Below, piece by piece: positions 1 through 8,504 of a DNA stretch of 15,272 bases (positions are counted from its first letter, which is position 1; the number at the start of each line of letters is the position of its first letter). The notes below the pieces were generated by a model that was not told the origin of the DNA, searched no databases, and saw only the letters and a program-made list of their open reading frames with translations. The stretch is from Bacteroidota bacterium (lineage in GTDB: Bacteria > Bacteroidota > Bacteroidia > Chitinophagales > Chitinophagaceae). The stretch covers positions 1 through 15,272 of the forward strand of contig JAEZLJ010000156.1 in NCBI GenBank assembly GCA_023415275.1, in the 5' to 3' direction. A program made the position numbers and the translations under genes.

Positions 1-1800
1 ACTATAAACGGCCCCATAACGTTCAATAGCATTTACACGGGTGAGCATTATGATGCTACAAAAGAGATTGCGGGCTGGAATACAGTTATGGGGGTTGATA
101 GTTCATGGAAGCAGGTTATTTATGTCCCGGCACCTTCCCGGCACATTGTATCGCAAATGATGGTGCCCATAACAGACGGAGAATTGATTCCGGCAAAACA
201 AATGAACAGGTTTGCTGATACCTCCTACGTATTTGACCTGGGTAGAAACATTTCCGGTTGCAGCGAGATCCGGCTGAAAGGCGAAAAGGGGACCATAGTT
301 AGATTGAAGCATGGAGAACGATTATATGCCAATGGACATGTGGATCAATCTAATATTGATGTTCACTACCGACCTGTAGATGACACAGATCCATTTGGAA
401 CGGACGTTTATATATTAAAAGGAATGGGTGAAGAAAAATTTCGTCCCCGCTTCAACTATAAAGGTTTTCAATATGTGGAAGTATCTTCCAGTAAACCGGT
501 GATCTTAACTAAGGAAAGCCTGAATGGTTATTTTATGCATTCAGCAGTTAATGTAGCAGGAAAGGTTCAATCTTCCGACTCTATTATTAATAAGATATGG
601 TGGGCCACTAATAATTCCTACTTATCTAATTTGTTTGGATACCCTACAGATTGTCCTCAGCGGGAAAAGAATGGCTGGACAGGTGATGCAGCAATTGCCG
701 TAGAAACCGGGTTATATAATTTCGACGGTATAACAGTTTATGAAAAATGGATGGCAGATCATAGGGATGAGCAGCAGCCCAATGGTGTGCTTCCTTCTAT
801 TATACCAACTGGCGGTTGGGGATATGAATGGGGGAATGGCCCCGACTGGACCAGTACCATTGCAATCATTCCCTGGAACCTGTACCTATTTTACGGTAAT
901 ACTAAGCCATTGGCGGATAATTATGATCACATCAAAAGCTATGTAGATCATATTAATGAAGTGTATCCATCCGGGCTAGTAAGTTGGGGCCTTGGCGATT
1001 GGGTGCCCGTAAAATCGGTATCACCAGTGGAACTCACTTCTACCTGCTATTATTATGCAGATGTAATGATACTAGCAAAGTCAGCTCATTTGTTGGGAAA
1101 GGAAAAAGATCATGCTTATTATTCCTTATTGGCCAGCAAAATACAGGATGTTTTTACTGAAAAATACTTAGATAGTACAAATATGATAGTGGGAAAGGGC
1201 ACTCAAACCGAATTGGCTGTGCCCTTATACTGGGGAATCATTCCGGATAAATGGAAACCAATGGTGGCCGCAAATCTTGCCAAAAAGGTGGAGCATGATA
1301 GCGCACAATTAGATGTAGGATTATTAGGTACTAAAGCTATTCTAAATGCCCTTAGTGAAAATGGATATGCAGATATAGCTTATAGGTTGGCTTCAAACAG
1401 ATCTTATCCATCATGGGGATGGTGGATTATGAATGGAGCTACCACTTTGTATGAAAACTGGAAGATTGATGCCGCCAATGACATTTCTTTAAATCACATC
1501 ATGTTTGGTGAGATTGGTGCCTGGTTTTACAAAGCATTAGGTGGTATAAGACCCGATCCCGCCTTCGCCGGTTTTAAAAATATTTTACTGGAACCTTTCT
1601 TTGTAAAAGGACTTGATAGCTTTTCTTGTTATCATGACGGGCCTTATGGCAGGATCGCTTCCTCATGGAAAAAAGTAAACAATAAAATAGAATACAAGGT
1701 AACCGTTCCGCCTAATTCAACAGCCACATTAACTCTGCGTGCCAAGCGATACTATTTACAACCCGGAACATATCAATATTCAGTTGAATCGAATAAATGA
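1..1800 (+). CDS. Alpha-L-rhamnosidase, GH78 family (5' end outside window)
   Basis: Hydrolyses terminal alpha-L-rhamnose from plant or bacterial glycans, probably in the periplasm or at the cell surface. The reading frame is open from base 1, and the residues before the first ATG at 88 (GPITFNSIYTGEHYDA) match the N-terminal beta-domain typical of this family, so the ATG at 88 is internal and the gene continues upstream. The catalytic (alpha/alpha)6 region carries DCPQREKNGWTGDA. Counted from base 1 this gives D217, E222 and D229, the same spacing as D567/E572/D579 of Bacillus RhaB. GATTLYENW gives E485, matching the proposed general base. The C-terminal beta-sandwich (about residues 500-590) ends at a TGA. 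About 600 residues are visible; full-length members usually have 800-1100. The GH78 assignment is strong; substrate linkage and localisation are inferred, since the signal peptide lies outside the window. Confidence 0.95.
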   Translation, partial: TINGPITFNSIYTGEHYDATKEIAGWNTVMGVDSSWKQVIYVPAPSRHIVSQMMVPITDGELIPAKQMNRFADTSYVFDLGRNISGCSEIRLKGEKGTIVRLKHGERLYANGHVDQSNIDVHYRPVDDTDPFGTDVYILKGMGEEKFRPRFNYKGFQYVEVSSSKPVILTKESLNGYFMHSAVNVAGKVQSSDSIINKIWWATNNSYLSNLFGYPTDCPQREKNGWTGDAAIAVETGLYNFDGITVYEKWMADHRDEQQPNGVLPSIIPTGGWGYEWGNGPDWTSTIAIIPWNLYLFYGNTKPLADNYDHIKSYVDHINEVYPSGLVSWGLGDWVPVKSVSPVELTSTCYYYADVMILAKSAHLLGKEKDHAYYSLLASKIQDVFTEKYLDSTNMIVGKGTQTELAVPLYWGIIPDKWKPMVAANLAKKVEHDSAQLDVGLLGTKAILNALSENGYADIAYRLASNRSYPSWGWWIMNGATTLYENWKIDAANDISLNHIMFGEIGAWFYKALGGIRPDPAFAGFKNILLEPFFVKGLDSFSCYHDGPYGRIASSWKKVNNKIEYKVTVPPNSTATLTLRAKRYYLQPGTYQYSVESNK

Positions 1801-1974
1801 TAATTCAAATGCTCAAGGGCTTTAGCGGTGCTTGCTTAAACTTTAATCCTTGTATGATTAGTATGACACCATTATTTAGTATTGCATTAGCATTTATTAC
1901 CATATTCTTTTTGCTTATTTTTTAGAATAGATTTTAGGCGGTTTGGACTGTAATGTTAATTTTGCCCACAATAC

Positions 1975-2370
1975 ATGAGGTCAGTCGTCTTCATATTCTT
2001 CTTGTTATTAACCTTTCAGCTGATCGGTGAAAAGTTCAATGGCCAATCCCTGCATTCTATTAGCTTGCCTGGAAGCCATATTCTAAAAAAAGGAGAGGGA
2101 CTTAAAGAGATCTATTTTAAAGGCGATGAACCAATAATCAAAACTGACGATTCAGTTGAGGAAACAAGTCTTGTTAACCTGGAGGATGATGACGAAGACT
2201 TTATTACAAGGAAGCTGACACTCTTAACCAGGTACTTTATTGCATTTTCTCCTCTTTTCCTGTTACTTTTTTATTCAGGCGAAAGTCTCTTAAAAAAACT
2301 TCAAGATTGCTCATTTTCATCCAGCCTTGGATCCCGGAAGTACATTTTACTTAGGGTCTTAAGAATTTAG
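1975..2370 (+). CDS. Small membrane protein of unknown function
   Basis: I do not recognise a family. The 131-residue product starts with a hydrophobic stretch (about residues 4-18) that could be a signal peptide or anchor. An acidic middle follows (LEDDDEDF near residue 70), then a second hydrophobic segment around residues 85-102 (RYFIAFSPLFLLLFY), then a basic serine-rich tail. This suggests a periplasmic loop between two membrane-associated segments, or a cleaved signal followed by one membrane span. It stands alone, 174 bp after the rhamnosidase and 172 bp before the efflux adaptor, on the same strand. There is no Shine-Dalgarno site. A TAnnTTTG-like box at 1957-1964 lies only 10 bp before the ATG, too close for a normal leader. 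Function and even expression are uncertain. Confidence 0.55.
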   Translation: MRSVVFIFFLLLTFQLIGEKFNGQSLHSISLPGSHILKKGEGLKEIYFKGDEPIIKTDDSVEETSLVNLEDDDEDFITRKLTLLTRYFIAFSPLFLLLFYSGESLLKKLQDCSFSSSLGSRKYILLRVLRI

Positions 2371-2542
2371 ATCACTACTTCATCCGGAAAGGTGTATTTG
2401 TCTGTTCCAGGGCAAATAGAGGAAATACATTAATGGTTTGCCATAGTTTTCCTTACAGGGCAGTTTAAACCTTCACCATTCATAATGTTTGACACAATAG
2501 CTCATTCCGCTATTTCATTCTATTAATTATACACTTATTACC

Positions 2543-3625
2543 ATGAAAAGAACAGCAAGCTTTCTGAGTTTATGTGCCTTATTGTGCCATATTGGATGCA
2601 CATCAGAAAAAAAAGTAAAGGAAGAAGTAGAAAAATATAAGGTTACCTCTCCTTTGATTGTAGATACCTCATTTAATAAAGAATTTGTTTCCCAAATCAA
2701 ATCTGTAAGGAATATAGAGGTAAGAGCCCAGGAAAAAGGATACCTCCAAAATATTTATGTAGATGAAGGCCAGTTTGTAAAGGCAGGACAGGTACTATTC
2801 CGCATCATGCCTAAAATATACGAAGCTGAATTGTTAAAGGCCGAAGCTGAAGCCAGAGCTGCGGAAATAGAATTAAATAATACAAAGGTGTTGACTGATA
2901 AAAACGTGGTCTCTAAGAATGAATTGGCCATGGCAAAGGCAAAACTTGACCAATCAAGGGCCGAAGTAGCGCTTGCAAAAATTCATCTTTCTTTTACTGA
3001 GATCAGGGCACCTTTTGCAGGTACCATAGACCGGATCCCATTGAAGTTAGGCAGCCTAGTAGATGAAGGCCAGTTACTGACCAGTCTATCAGATAATAGC
3101 CAGATGTATGCTTATTTCAATGTTTCTGAGCCAGAGTACCTCGATTATCAGACTAACTCTAAAAACAGGGGTAGCAACAAGGTCCGTTTGCTGTTGGCTA
3201 ATAACCAGCCTTTGAAATACAGCGGAGAAGTTGAAACAGTGGAAAGTGAATTTGATCATGAAACCGGAAATATCGCATTCAGGGCTAAGTTTCCCAACCC
3301 GGAAAAACTTTTAAGAAATGGCGAAACAGGTAAAGTGGAAATGACTGTACCTGTTCATCATGCCATGCTCATTCCACAGAAAGCAACTTACGAGATACAA
3401 GAGAAGACGTTTGTTTTCGTGGTGGATAAGAATGGGGTGGTCAGGTCCAGGAACATTGTGATCAGCAACCAAATGCCGGATCTGTATGTGGTAGGGAGCG
3501 GACTTTCAGAAACAGATAGAGTGCTGCTGGAAGGTGTGCAAAAAGTAAAGGATGATGATAAGGTTAATATTGATTATGTGGCACCGAAAGAGGTGATCTC
3601 ACACCTTAAACTATATGCCGAGTAG
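2543..3625 (+). CDS. RND efflux periplasmic adaptor (membrane fusion protein, HlyD/AcrA-like)
   Basis: Periplasmic adaptor that links the inner-membrane RND pump to the outer-membrane channel. The 360-residue length is usual for the family. A lipoprotein signal ends in HIGC, with the lipidated Cys at residue 19, so the protein is probably anchored in the membrane by lipid. The split biotinyl-lipoyl domain is visible around residues 50-90 (VRAQEKGYLQNIYVDEGQFV) and 150-180 (FTEIRAPFAGTIDRIPLKLG), separated by an alanine- and glutamate-rich alpha-hairpin (about 90-145). The beta-barrel and membrane-proximal domains follow. The pump gene begins 27 bp after the stop. The ATG has no Shine-Dalgarno site, as is usual in Bacteroidota. 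Substrates cannot be predicted. Confidence 0.95.
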   Translation: MKRTASFLSLCALLCHIGCTSEKKVKEEVEKYKVTSPLIVDTSFNKEFVSQIKSVRNIEVRAQEKGYLQNIYVDEGQFVKAGQVLFRIMPKIYEAELLKAEAEARAAEIELNNTKVLTDKNVVSKNELAMAKAKLDQSRAEVALAKIHLSFTEIRAPFAGTIDRIPLKLGSLVDEGQLLTSLSDNSQMYAYFNVSEPEYLDYQTNSKNRGSNKVRLLLANNQPLKYSGEVETVESEFDHETGNIAFRAKFPNPEKLLRNGETGKVEMTVPVHHAMLIPQKATYEIQEKTFVFVVDKNGVVRSRNIVISNQMPDLYVVGSGLSETDRVLLEGVQKVKDDDKVNIDYVAPKEVISHLKLYAE

Positions 3626-3652
3626 CGGTTCAATCTTCAATAGAAAATATTT

Positions 3653-6600
3653 ATGTTCAATAAATTTATACACAGGCCTGTCCTGTCCATAGTTATATCT
3701 CTGATCATTGTTTTCCTGGGTGTCCTGGCAATCACGAATCTACCTGTTACACAATTTCCTTCCATTTCTCCACCTAAGGTTACCGTTACGGCAGAATATC
3801 CTGGTGCTAATGGAGAACTTATGACCAAGGCAGTGCTTATTCCACTGGAACGAGCCATCAATGGTATTCCAGGCATGAAATACATGGCTTCTGATGCTGG
3901 TAACGATGGGGAAGCTTCCATCCAGGTAGTTTTTAATCTGGGAACTGATCCTAACCTGGCATCGGTGAATGTGCAAAACAGGGTAGCTTCTGTTGTCAAT
4001 AAATTGCCACCCTTAGTTGTAAGGGAAGGGGTAAAAATCACACGTGAGGAATCGAACATGCTGATGTACATCAACCTGTATAGCAAGGATTCCAGCATGG
4101 ACCAGAAGTTCCTTTTCAATTTTGCTGATATCAACATCCTGTCTGAATTGAAGCGGGTGAACGGAGTAGGTTTTGCTGACATATTGGGTAACCGGGAATA
4201 TGCTATGCGTATCTGGTTGAAACCCGATCGCATGCTTGCTTATAAAATCTCGGCTGATGAAGTATTAAAGGCACTTGATGAACAAAGCCTTGAGGCCTCC
4301 CCGGGTAAAACGGGTGAAAGCTCTGGAAAGCGCTCGCAGACATTTGAATATGTGTTGAAATACCCCGGAAGATTTAGCACCAAAGAAGAGTATGAGAATA
4401 TCATTTTAAAATCAAGCCAGGACGGTGAGCTACTAAGGTTGAAAGATGTGGCAGATGTGGAATTCGGAAGCTCTATGTATGATATTTACTCCACGCTGAA
4501 TGGCCGTTCCTCTGCTGCCATTGTATTAAAGCAATCCTATGGAAGTAATGCCAGCCAGGTGATAGCAGATGTAAAGTCAAAGCTGAAGGAAATTAAGGCG
4601 AGTTCCTTTCCCAAAGGAGTGGATTATGAGATCAGTTATGATGTATCCAAGTTCCTTGATGCTTCCATTGAAAAGGTTATTCATACACTTGTAGAAGCTT
4701 TCCTTCTTGTAGGGCTGGTAGTATTTCTATTTTTAGGAGACTGGCGATCCACATTGATCCCCGCAATCGCAGTGCCGGTTTCACTGGTTGGTACTTTCCT
4801 GTTCATGCAATTTTTTGGCATTACACTCAATCTTATCACACTGTTTGCTCTTGTGCTGGCGATTGGTATTGTAGTAGATAATGCCATTGTGGTAATTGAG
4901 GCTGTGCATGCCAAAATGGAAACCAGGCACCTATCTCCATTAAAGGCTACCGAGGAAGCAATGCACGAGATCAGTGGGGCTATTATAGCCATTACATTGG
5001 TTATGGCTGCTGTGTTCATACCCGTTGCATTTATGTCTGGTCCTGTGGGGATATTTTACCGGCAGTTTTCTATTACTATGGCAACTGCCATCATACTGTC
5101 AGGCCTTGTAGCATTGACTCTGACTCCGGCGCTTTGTGCTATGATGCTAAAAAATACGCATGGAAAAGCGAGGAAAAAATCCTTTCTGAAAGGGTTACTT
5201 GATGGCTTTAACAACTGGTTCAATAGTGTAAGCGGCAAGTATCAAAATTTATTGAGCAAAGTTGTGAACAGGCGGGTTATCACATTTGGTATGCTGATAG
5301 CATTTTGTGCGGGGGCATGGCTATTAAACAATAGCCTTCCCTCGGGCTTTATACCGAATGAAGACCAGGGTATGTTCTATGCAGTTATTCAAACTCCTCC
5401 GGGGAGCTCTTTGGAAAGAACCAACCAGGTTGCAGCGAAACTGCAACAGATTGCAGAAGGTTTGGAGGATGTTCAATCTGTTTCCTCGCTTGCTGGCTAT
5501 GAGATACTTACAGAAGGTACTGGTTCTAATTCCGGAACCTGCCTGATCAACTTGAAAAGCTGGGAAAAAAGGAAACATTCTGTGCAGCAGGTCATGGATG
5601 AATTGGAAGAGAAATCGAAGGATATTTCAGGAGCTACTATTGAATTCTTTCAGCCACCAGCAGTTCCTGGATACGGGGCAGCGGGCGGTTTTGAGTTACG
5701 CTTGTTAGATAAGTCGGGTACCGGAGATTATAAAAAAATGGAAACGGTGAGTAATGATTTTGTGAAGCAATTAAGTAAGCGCCCCGAACTGGCCTCTGTC
5801 TTCACTTTTTATAGTGCCAGCTTTCCACAATATATGCTGAAGATAGATAATGACATTGCCCAGCAAAAAGGCGTGACGATTGATAATGCCATGAATACAC
5901 TTTCAACGCTTATTGGAAGTAATTATGAAACCAGCTTCATCAAATATGGCCGTCAGTATAAAGTAATGGTGCAGGCCTTGCCTCAATACCGGGCCTTGCC
6001 TGAAGATATTCTGAAACTATATGTAAAAAACGATCATGATGAAATGGTTCCTTTTTCTGCCTTCATGAAAATGGAAAAAGTCTATGGGTTGTCTGAAATA
6101 ACCAGGCATAACATGTACAATTCATCTGAAATAAGCGGGTCCTCTGCTCCAGGATATAGTAGTGGTTCTGCAATCAATGCTGTGGCAGAGGTGGCCAAAA
6201 AAAGTTTGCCAAGAGGTTTTGGAATTGATTGGGCTGGTATTTCGGCAGATGAGGTGGCCCGTGGAAATGAGGCCATATTTATCTTTTTAATATGCCTTGT
6301 TTTTGTGTACCTATTGTTGGCAGCTCAGTATGAAAGTTTCATACTGCCGCTGGCTGTAATCCTTTCGCTTCCTGCCGGAGTTTTCGGGTCATTTCTATTA
6401 TTAAAAATAATGGGATTGGAAAATAATATCTATGCCCAGGTTGCATTGGTAATGCTGGTAGGTCTGCTCGGTAAAAATGCTGTATTAATCGTGGAGTTTG
6501 CAGTGCAACGACACCGCGCCGGCGAAACAGTCTTGACTGCAGCCATGCAAGGGGCAACGTTAAGGTTCAGGCCCATACTTATGACATCCTTTGCTTTTAT

Positions 6601-6847
6601 CGCAGGCCTGATACCACTTGTCTTTGCTACTGGCCCGGGTGCTATTGGCAACCGGACAATCGGCTCTGCTTCAGCAGGTGGAATGATTGTGGGAACATTA
6701 TTCGGCGTTTTACTTATTCCAGGGTTATACTATGTGTTTGGTAAAATGTCAGAAAGACGTTTGCTGGTAAAAGACGAAAATGAAAATCCATTAACTGAAG
6801 AAATAGATCATCACACTGAGAGAGAAAAAATTGAGCACTATGTGTAA
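3653..6847 (+). CDS. RND multidrug efflux pump, HAE1 family (AcrB-like inner-membrane transporter)
   Basis: Proton-driven inner-membrane exporter of the tripartite system, 1064 residues, the expected length for HAE1 pumps. The N-terminus (FIHRPVLSIVISLIIVFLG) is the usual first transmembrane helix, and two large periplasmic loops separate TM1/TM2 and TM7/TM8. The TM4 proton-relay motif reads GIVVDNAIVVIE (D409, N410), where AcrB has two aspartates, so the second acid is Asn here. The TM10 lysine is present in GLLGKNAVLIVEF (K941) and the TM11 arginine in LRFRPILMTS (R973). The gene follows the adaptor by 27 bp, and its last codons overlap the outer-membrane factor gene by 8 nt, so the three are translationally linked. 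Assignment is strong; drug specificity is not readable. Confidence 0.97.
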   Translation: MFNKFIHRPVLSIVISLIIVFLGVLAITNLPVTQFPSISPPKVTVTAEYPGANGELMTKAVLIPLERAINGIPGMKYMASDAGNDGEASIQVVFNLGTDPNLASVNVQNRVASVVNKLPPLVVREGVKITREESNMLMYINLYSKDSSMDQKFLFNFADINILSELKRVNGVGFADILGNREYAMRIWLKPDRMLAYKISADEVLKALDEQSLEASPGKTGESSGKRSQTFEYVLKYPGRFSTKEEYENIILKSSQDGELLRLKDVADVEFGSSMYDIYSTLNGRSSAAIVLKQSYGSNASQVIADVKSKLKEIKASSFPKGVDYEISYDVSKFLDASIEKVIHTLVEAFLLVGLVVFLFLGDWRSTLIPAIAVPVSLVGTFLFMQFFGITLNLITLFALVLAIGIVVDNAIVVIEAVHAKMETRHLSPLKATEEAMHEISGAIIAITLVMAAVFIPVAFMSGPVGIFYRQFSITMATAIILSGLVALTLTPALCAMMLKNTHGKARKKSFLKGLLDGFNNWFNSVSGKYQNLLSKVVNRRVITFGMLIAFCAGAWLLNNSLPSGFIPNEDQGMFYAVIQTPPGSSLERTNQVAAKLQQIAEGLEDVQSVSSLAGYEILTEGTGSNSGTCLINLKSWEKRKHSVQQVMDELEEKSKDISGATIEFFQPPAVPGYGAAGGFELRLLDKSGTGDYKKMETVSNDFVKQLSKRPELASVFTFYSASFPQYMLKIDNDIAQQKGVTIDNAMNTLSTLIGSNYETSFIKYGRQYKVMVQALPQYRALPEDILKLYVKNDHDEMVPFSAFMKMEKVYGLSEITRHNMYNSSEISGSSAPGYSSGSAINAVAEVAKKSLPRGFGIDWAGISADEVARGNEAIFIFLICLVFVYLLLAAQYESFILPLAVILSLPAGVFGSFLLLKIMGLENNIYAQVALVMLVGLLGKNAVLIVEFAVQRHRAGETVLTAAMQGATLRFRPILMTSFAFIAGLIPLVFATGPGAIGNRTIGSASAGGMIVGTLFGVLLIPGLYYVFGKMSERRLLVKDENENPLTEEIDHHTEREKIEHYV

Positions 6848-8270
6848 CTTAAAACGATACTTAAATTTTTCGGTTTGCATCTTGATTTTCATGACAAGCT
6901 GTAAGGTGCCAACCATGGTTCAAAAAACAGAGAACAGGAATGTACCACAGTCTTTCAATGATAGCAGGGATACCCTTAATATGGCATCCATGACATGGCG
7001 TACCATATTTGCGGACCAGAACCTGGTAAGACTAATTGATACAGCGCTGCAACGCAACCAGGAGTTGAATATCACATTACAGGAAATAGAGATTGCAAAA
7101 AATGATATTCTCTTCAGGCAAGGAGCATTACGCCCCATTGTTGGCGCAAAGTTGGGACTGGGTGTAGAGAAAGTAGGAAGGTATACCAGCCAGGGTGCTG
7201 GTGATGCTTCGACAGAAATAAGTCCAGGAAAAGAGGTTCCTGAAGCATTGACGGATATTTCAGGATCAGTGTATGCCAATTGGGAAGTAGATATCTGGAA
7301 AAAGCTTCGAAATGCGAAAAGGGCTGCCATTACACGTTACCTCTCAACAGTCGAGGGTAAAAATTTCGTTGTTACCAATCTTGTGGCGGAGATAGCTTTA
7401 TCCTACTATGAATTATTGGCACTTGATAACGAATTGGAAATCGTTAAGCAAACAATAGGGTTACAAAGAAATGCACTTGATATTGTGAAAATACAGAAAG
7501 AGGCTGCCCGTACCACTGAATTAGCTGTGCAGAAATTTGAAGCTGAAGTATTAAAATCTCAAAGCATGGAATATGACATCCGGCAACAGATCAAGGAAAC
7601 TGAAAACCGGATCAATTTCTTATTAGCACGCTACCCCCAGGAGATACCAAGACCGGAAAGTAATTTTTTAACACAGCTTCCGTTAAACGTGAATGCAGGT
7701 ATTCCTTCCCAGTTATTGGCTAATCGACCCGATATCAGGCAAGCCGAATTGGATCTTTCGGCGGCTAAACTTGATGTAAAAATTGCAAGAGCGGAATTTT
7801 ATCCATCTCTTGAAATTTCTGCTGCACTTGGGTTACAGGCTTTTAAACCTGCCTATCTTGTGAAGTTTCCTGAATCAATGCTTTATTCCCTTGCCGGAGA
7901 CCTGGCGGGTCCGTTGCTGAACCGGAATGCAATAAAGGCAGAATTTTACAATGCGAATTCCCACCAGTTGCAAGCTATGTATAACTATGAGCGGAGTATA
8001 TTGAATGCTTATCTTGAGATTTCTACGCAGCTTTCCAATATCGAAAATTTAAGAAAAAGCTATGAGATAAAGTCTAAACAAGTAGATGCTTTAACCAGGT
8101 CAATTGACTTGTCTACAGATTTGTTTAAGTCCGCCCGAGCAGATTATTTTGAAGTATTAATGACGCAACGGGATGCATTGGAGTCAAAACTTGAATTAAT
8201 AGAAACTAAAAAGGAGCAGATGAAGGCATTTGTGAATATTTATAGAGACTTGGGAGGTGGCTGGCACTAA
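6840..8270 (+). CDS. Outer-membrane efflux factor, TolC/NodT family lipoprotein
   Basis: Outer-membrane channel of the same tripartite pump. I choose the ATG at 6840 over a TTG at 6831 because it gives a clean lipoprotein signal: MCNLKRYLNF, a hydrophobic core, then FMTSC with the acylated Cys at residue 21. It also forms an ATGTGTAA 8-nt overlap with the pump gene. The 476-residue product has the two repeated outer-membrane efflux protein domains. Their alpha-helical barrel segments are rich in Leu, Glu, Lys and Gln, for example the IALSYYELLALDNELEIVK stretch. The conserved LLANRPDIRQAELDL motif of the NodT family occurs in the second half. The gene ends 20 bp before the operon terminator. 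Confidence 0.95.
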   Translation: MCNLKRYLNFSVCILIFMTSCKVPTMVQKTENRNVPQSFNDSRDTLNMASMTWRTIFADQNLVRLIDTALQRNQELNITLQEIEIAKNDILFRQGALRPIVGAKLGLGVEKVGRYTSQGAGDASTEISPGKEVPEALTDISGSVYANWEVDIWKKLRNAKRAAITRYLSTVEGKNFVVTNLVAEIALSYYELLALDNELEIVKQTIGLQRNALDIVKIQKEAARTTELAVQKFEAEVLKSQSMEYDIRQQIKETENRINFLLARYPQEIPRPESNFLTQLPLNVNAGIPSQLLANRPDIRQAELDLSAAKLDVKIARAEFYPSLEISAALGLQAFKPAYLVKFPESMLYSLAGDLAGPLLNRNAIKAEFYNANSHQLQAMYNYERSILNAYLEISTQLSNIENLRKSYEIKSKQVDALTRSIDLSTDLFKSARADYFEVLMTQRDALESKLELIETKKEQMKAFVNIYRDLGGGWH

Positions 8271-8289
8271 TAAGCGATTGAAATAAAAA

Positions 8290-8320
8290 AGAGCTGGCGA
8301 TAATGCTAGCTCTTTTTTTT
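8290..8320 (+). terminator. Intrinsic terminator of the RND efflux operon
   Basis: A 9-bp stem (AGAGCTGGC at 8290-8298 with GCTAGCTCT at 8305-8313, one G-T wobble) encloses a 6-nt loop. A run of T follows directly. It lies 20 bp after the efflux-factor stop codon, and its T tract runs straight into the left attachment repeat. Confidence 0.9.
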
Positions 8321-8334
8321 TGTGCCCGGGACTG
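8320..8334. repeat. attL: left attachment-site repeat (tRNA-Leu 3'-end copy)
   Basis: TTGTGCCCGGGACTG is identical to 15192-15206 and corresponds, in reverse complement, to the acceptor 3' strand plus four bases of the T stem of tRNA-Leu. It is the displaced copy that a tRNA-targeting tyrosine recombinase would leave at the far end of its element. Confidence 0.85.
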
Positions 8335-8454
8335 AAGTACTTTATAGGCTATTCCATTTTATTCTATTTTATTCATGATTCTTTTGCAATGCTTACTGGC
8401 ATTGAGTTGTAGACTAAGGATAAATAAAATATCAATTCTTGTAAATAAAATGAT

Positions 8455-8475
8455 CTGTCCCCTGTAATGTCCCCT
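8455..8475 (+). repeat. Left pair of TGTCCCCT repeats (candidate integrase arm sites)
   Basis: Two TGTCCCCT octamers (8456-8463 and 8468-8475) lie 12 bp apart, 120 bp inside attL and just upstream of the integrase. A matching pair with the same orientation and 12-bp period lies 53 bp inside attR (15119-15139). This fits arm-type binding sites for the N-terminal domain of the integrase; the role is inferred. Confidence 0.6.
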
Positions 8476-8480
8476 TGTAT

Positions 8481-8488
8481 TATATTTG
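8481..8488 (+). promoter_or_regulatory. Candidate -7 promoter box of the integrase gene
   Basis: TATATTTG matches the Bacteroidota -7 consensus TAnnTTTG and lies 17 bp before the integrase ATG at 8505. No TTTG element is seen at the usual distance upstream; that place is taken by the TGTCCCCT repeats, so integrase binding there could repress its own promoter. This is weak evidence based on one box. Confidence 0.3.
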
Positions 8489-8504
8489 GGAAAATTTATC
8501 TGTA

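Noticed and set aside
1957..1964. TAATTTTG resembling the Bacteroidota -7 promoter box before the small membrane protein gene
   Set aside because: The only TTTG upstream (1942-1945) is 11 bp away instead of about 19-20, and the ATG is just 10 bp downstream.
3637..4233. Minus-strand frame of 198 codons opposite the start of the RND pump gene
   Set aside because: It is antisense to a fully conserved pump gene, has low-complexity Ser/Thr/Arg composition and no recognisable domain.
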